A stretch of DNA of 8,725 nt. Origin: Myxococcaceae bacterium (GTDB lineage: Bacteria; Myxococcota; Myxococcia; Myxococcales; Myxococcaceae). The stretch is taken from positions 1-8,725 of the forward strand of contig JAGSPQ010000269.1 of assembly GCA_018262385.1 (NCBI GenBank), read 5' to 3'. Made by a program: the position numbers and the translations under genes. Of this stretch, positions 5,379 to 8,725 are shown piece after piece. Position 1 is the stretch's first letter; every line of letters starts with the position of its first letter. The notes beneath the pieces were generated by a model. The model ran no database searches. It saw nothing but the letters and a program-made list of their open reading frames with translations, and was not told the origin of the DNA.

Positions 5379-6380
5379 CTACTTCTTGTCGTCCCACCCG
5401 CTCTGCAGCATCAGCAGGTAGTTGGCCCGCAGGTAGGCGGTGGGGTCGGGGCACGAGGCGTAGTTCATGCTGTCGCGCAGCTGGGCCAGCGACTCGTACT
5501 CGCGCTCCTCCAGCCACTGGGTCAGCCCCTGCCGCAGCTTCGCCAGCTCGCCCGGCCCCTTCTTCAGCAGCAGCGAGACCACCTGCACCACGTCGGCGCC
5601 CGCCATCAGCGCCCGCACCGCGTCGGTGGTGGTGTGCACTCCCCCGCTGGCCGCCAGCGAGCAGGTCAGCTGCGCCGAGAGCACCCCGAGCCAGCGCAGC
5701 CGCAGCGGCAACTCGGAAGGATCCGACAGGTGGAGCACCCGCTTCACCTCGAGCGCCTCGACGTCCAGCTCGGGCTCGAACAGGCGGTTGAAGAGCACCA
5801 GCCCGTCGGCGCCCGCCTGCTGCAGCTGGGAAGCGAAGTGGGAGAGCGAGGTGTAGAAGGGCGACAGCTTCACCGCGACCGGGATCTTGATCCGCCGCTT
5901 CACCTGCTTCACCAGCGCCAGGGTCCGGGTCTCGATGTCCCCCGCTCCCTCGCCCGGATCGGCGCCCACTCCGTAGACGTTGAGCTCGATCGCGCTCGCG
6001 CCCGCCTGCTCGATCAGCCGGGCGTGATCCACCCAGCCCTCGGGGGTGGTGCCGTTGAGCGAGGCGATCACCGGCAGATCGACCGCCGCGCGGATCTTCG
6101 ACAGGTGCTCGAGGTAGGTGTCGGGCCCGAGGTGGAAGTCGCCGGGCTCGGGCAGGAAGCTGGCCGCCTCGGGGAACACGTCGCGGTGGAAGTCGGTGTA
6201 CCGGTGGGTGGCCAGCTGCTCGTACAACAGCTGCTCTTCGAACAGCGAGCGCAGCACGATCGCCGCCGCGCCCGCGTCCTCCAGCCGCTTCACCGAGTCG
6301 AGCGAGTCGGCCAGCGGCGAGGCGCCAGGCATGAACGGGTGCGGCAGCTTCAGGCCCAGCCAGGTGGTGCTCAGATCCAT
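5379..6380 (-). CDS. Dihydroorotate dehydrogenase-like FMN protein, linked to pyruvate:ferredoxin oxidoreductase
   Basis: A 333-residue TIM-barrel flavoprotein of the PyrD fold (PF01180). It begins MDLSTTWLGLKLPHPFMPGA, as in class 1 enzymes. K171 in VAVKLSPFY and N198 in LVLFNR correspond to conserved FMN-site residues, and SGGVHTTTDAVRALMAGADVVQV (245-267) is the phosphate-binding end of the barrel. The NLSCPN-type active-site segment of true PyrD is replaced by ELNVYG (132-137), so the catalytic Cys/Ser base is not seen and pyrimidine synthesis is unlikely. Proteins of this type are often found next to nifJ, and here the gene follows nifJ with an 11-base gap; TGAAGGAG joins the nifJ stop to the ribosome-binding site, suggesting coupled translation. 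The C-terminal 40 residues (YESLAQLRDSMNY...RANYLLML) are also typical of this subgroup. An electron-transfer role with pyruvate:ferredoxin oxidoreductase is an inference. The frame stays open far upstream inside nifJ, but that part is not coding. Confidence 0.93.
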   Translation of the reverse strand: MDLSTTWLGLKLPHPFMPGASPLADSLDSVKRLEDAGAAAIVLRSLFEEQLLYEQLATHRYTDFHRDVFPEAASFLPEPGDFHLGPDTYLEHLSKIRAAVDLPVIASLNGTTPEGWVDHARLIEQAGASAIELNVYGVGADPGEGAGDIETRTLALVKQVKRRIKIPVAVKLSPFYTSLSHFASQLQQAGADGLVLFNRLFEPELDVEALEVKRVLHLSDPSELPLRLRWLGVLSAQLTCSLAASGGVHTTTDAVRALMAGADVVQVVSLLLKKGPGELAKLRQGLTQWLEEREYESLAQLRDSMNYASCPDPTAYLRANYLLMLQSGWDDKK

Positions 6381-6386
6381 TTCGCG

Positions 6387-6391
6387 CTCCT

Positions 6392-6392
<1 letters not shown>
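6387..6392 (-). promoter_or_regulatory. Ribosome-binding site overlapping the nifJ stop codon
   Basis: On the minus strand the nifJ TGA (6394-6392) runs directly into AAGGAG, giving TGAAGGAG, followed by six bases and the ATG of the flavoprotein gene at 6380. This fixes the start of that gene, which otherwise lies in a frame open for another 1.5 kb upstream. It points to translational coupling within a nifJ-flavoprotein transcript. Confidence 0.85.

Positions 6393-8725
<2,333 letters not shown>

Noticed and set aside
5364..5381. Rho-independent terminator between the convergent genes
   Set aside because: Only 12 bases separate the stop codons and no stem-loop followed by a T-run is visible.

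Overview
The window is high-GC bacterial DNA, dense with genes and carrying codon use typical of high-GC Proteobacteria or related phyla. The lineage cannot be fixed from the sequence. Three palindromes matching the FNR/ANR/DNR consensus (TTGAT-N4-ATCAA), a pyruvate:ferredoxin oxidoreductase and two radical-SAM enzymes (all oxygen-sensitive iron-sulfur systems) suggest a facultative or strict anaerobe that controls this locus by oxygen or nitrogen oxides.

Layout from left to right. (1) 1-1038, plus strand: 3' part of a DAO-family FAD-dependent amine/amino-acid oxidoreductase, with its N-terminus outside the window. (2) 994-2610, minus strand: a radical-SAM protein of the DUF4070 type, converging on and overlapping gene 1 by 45 bp. 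It appears to lack the conserved VDDNF strand that should follow the cluster motif. (3) 2696-3210, minus strand: a damaged hemolysin III/PAQR-type membrane protein gene that has lost about two transmembrane helices and is out of frame at a run of seven C. (4) 3277-3483, plus strand: a 68-residue cysteine-rich protein whose cysteine spacing recalls the N-terminal iron-sulfur motif of Nbp35. (5) 3534-5366, plus strand: a second radical-SAM protein with an intact CX3CX2C and DENF. (6) 5379-6380, minus strand: a dihydroorotate-dehydrogenase-like flavoprotein. (7) 6392-8725, minus strand: the C-terminal two thirds of pyruvate:ferredoxin oxidoreductase (nifJ), running off the right edge.

Genes 6 and 7 form an evident operon (nifJ first), with the nifJ stop codon overlapping the Shine-Dalgarno sequence of the flavoprotein gene. 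Genes 2 to 5 form a separate cluster punctuated by the three FNR-type boxes, at 2667-2680, 3230-3243 and 3487-3500. Each box lies directly before a gene start. The most interesting part is this 994-5366 cluster: two radical-SAM enzymes, a tiny cysteine-rich protein and a damaged membrane protein, apparently induced together under anoxia. Its substrate is unknown. Family calls rest on remembered motifs; no database search was possible.
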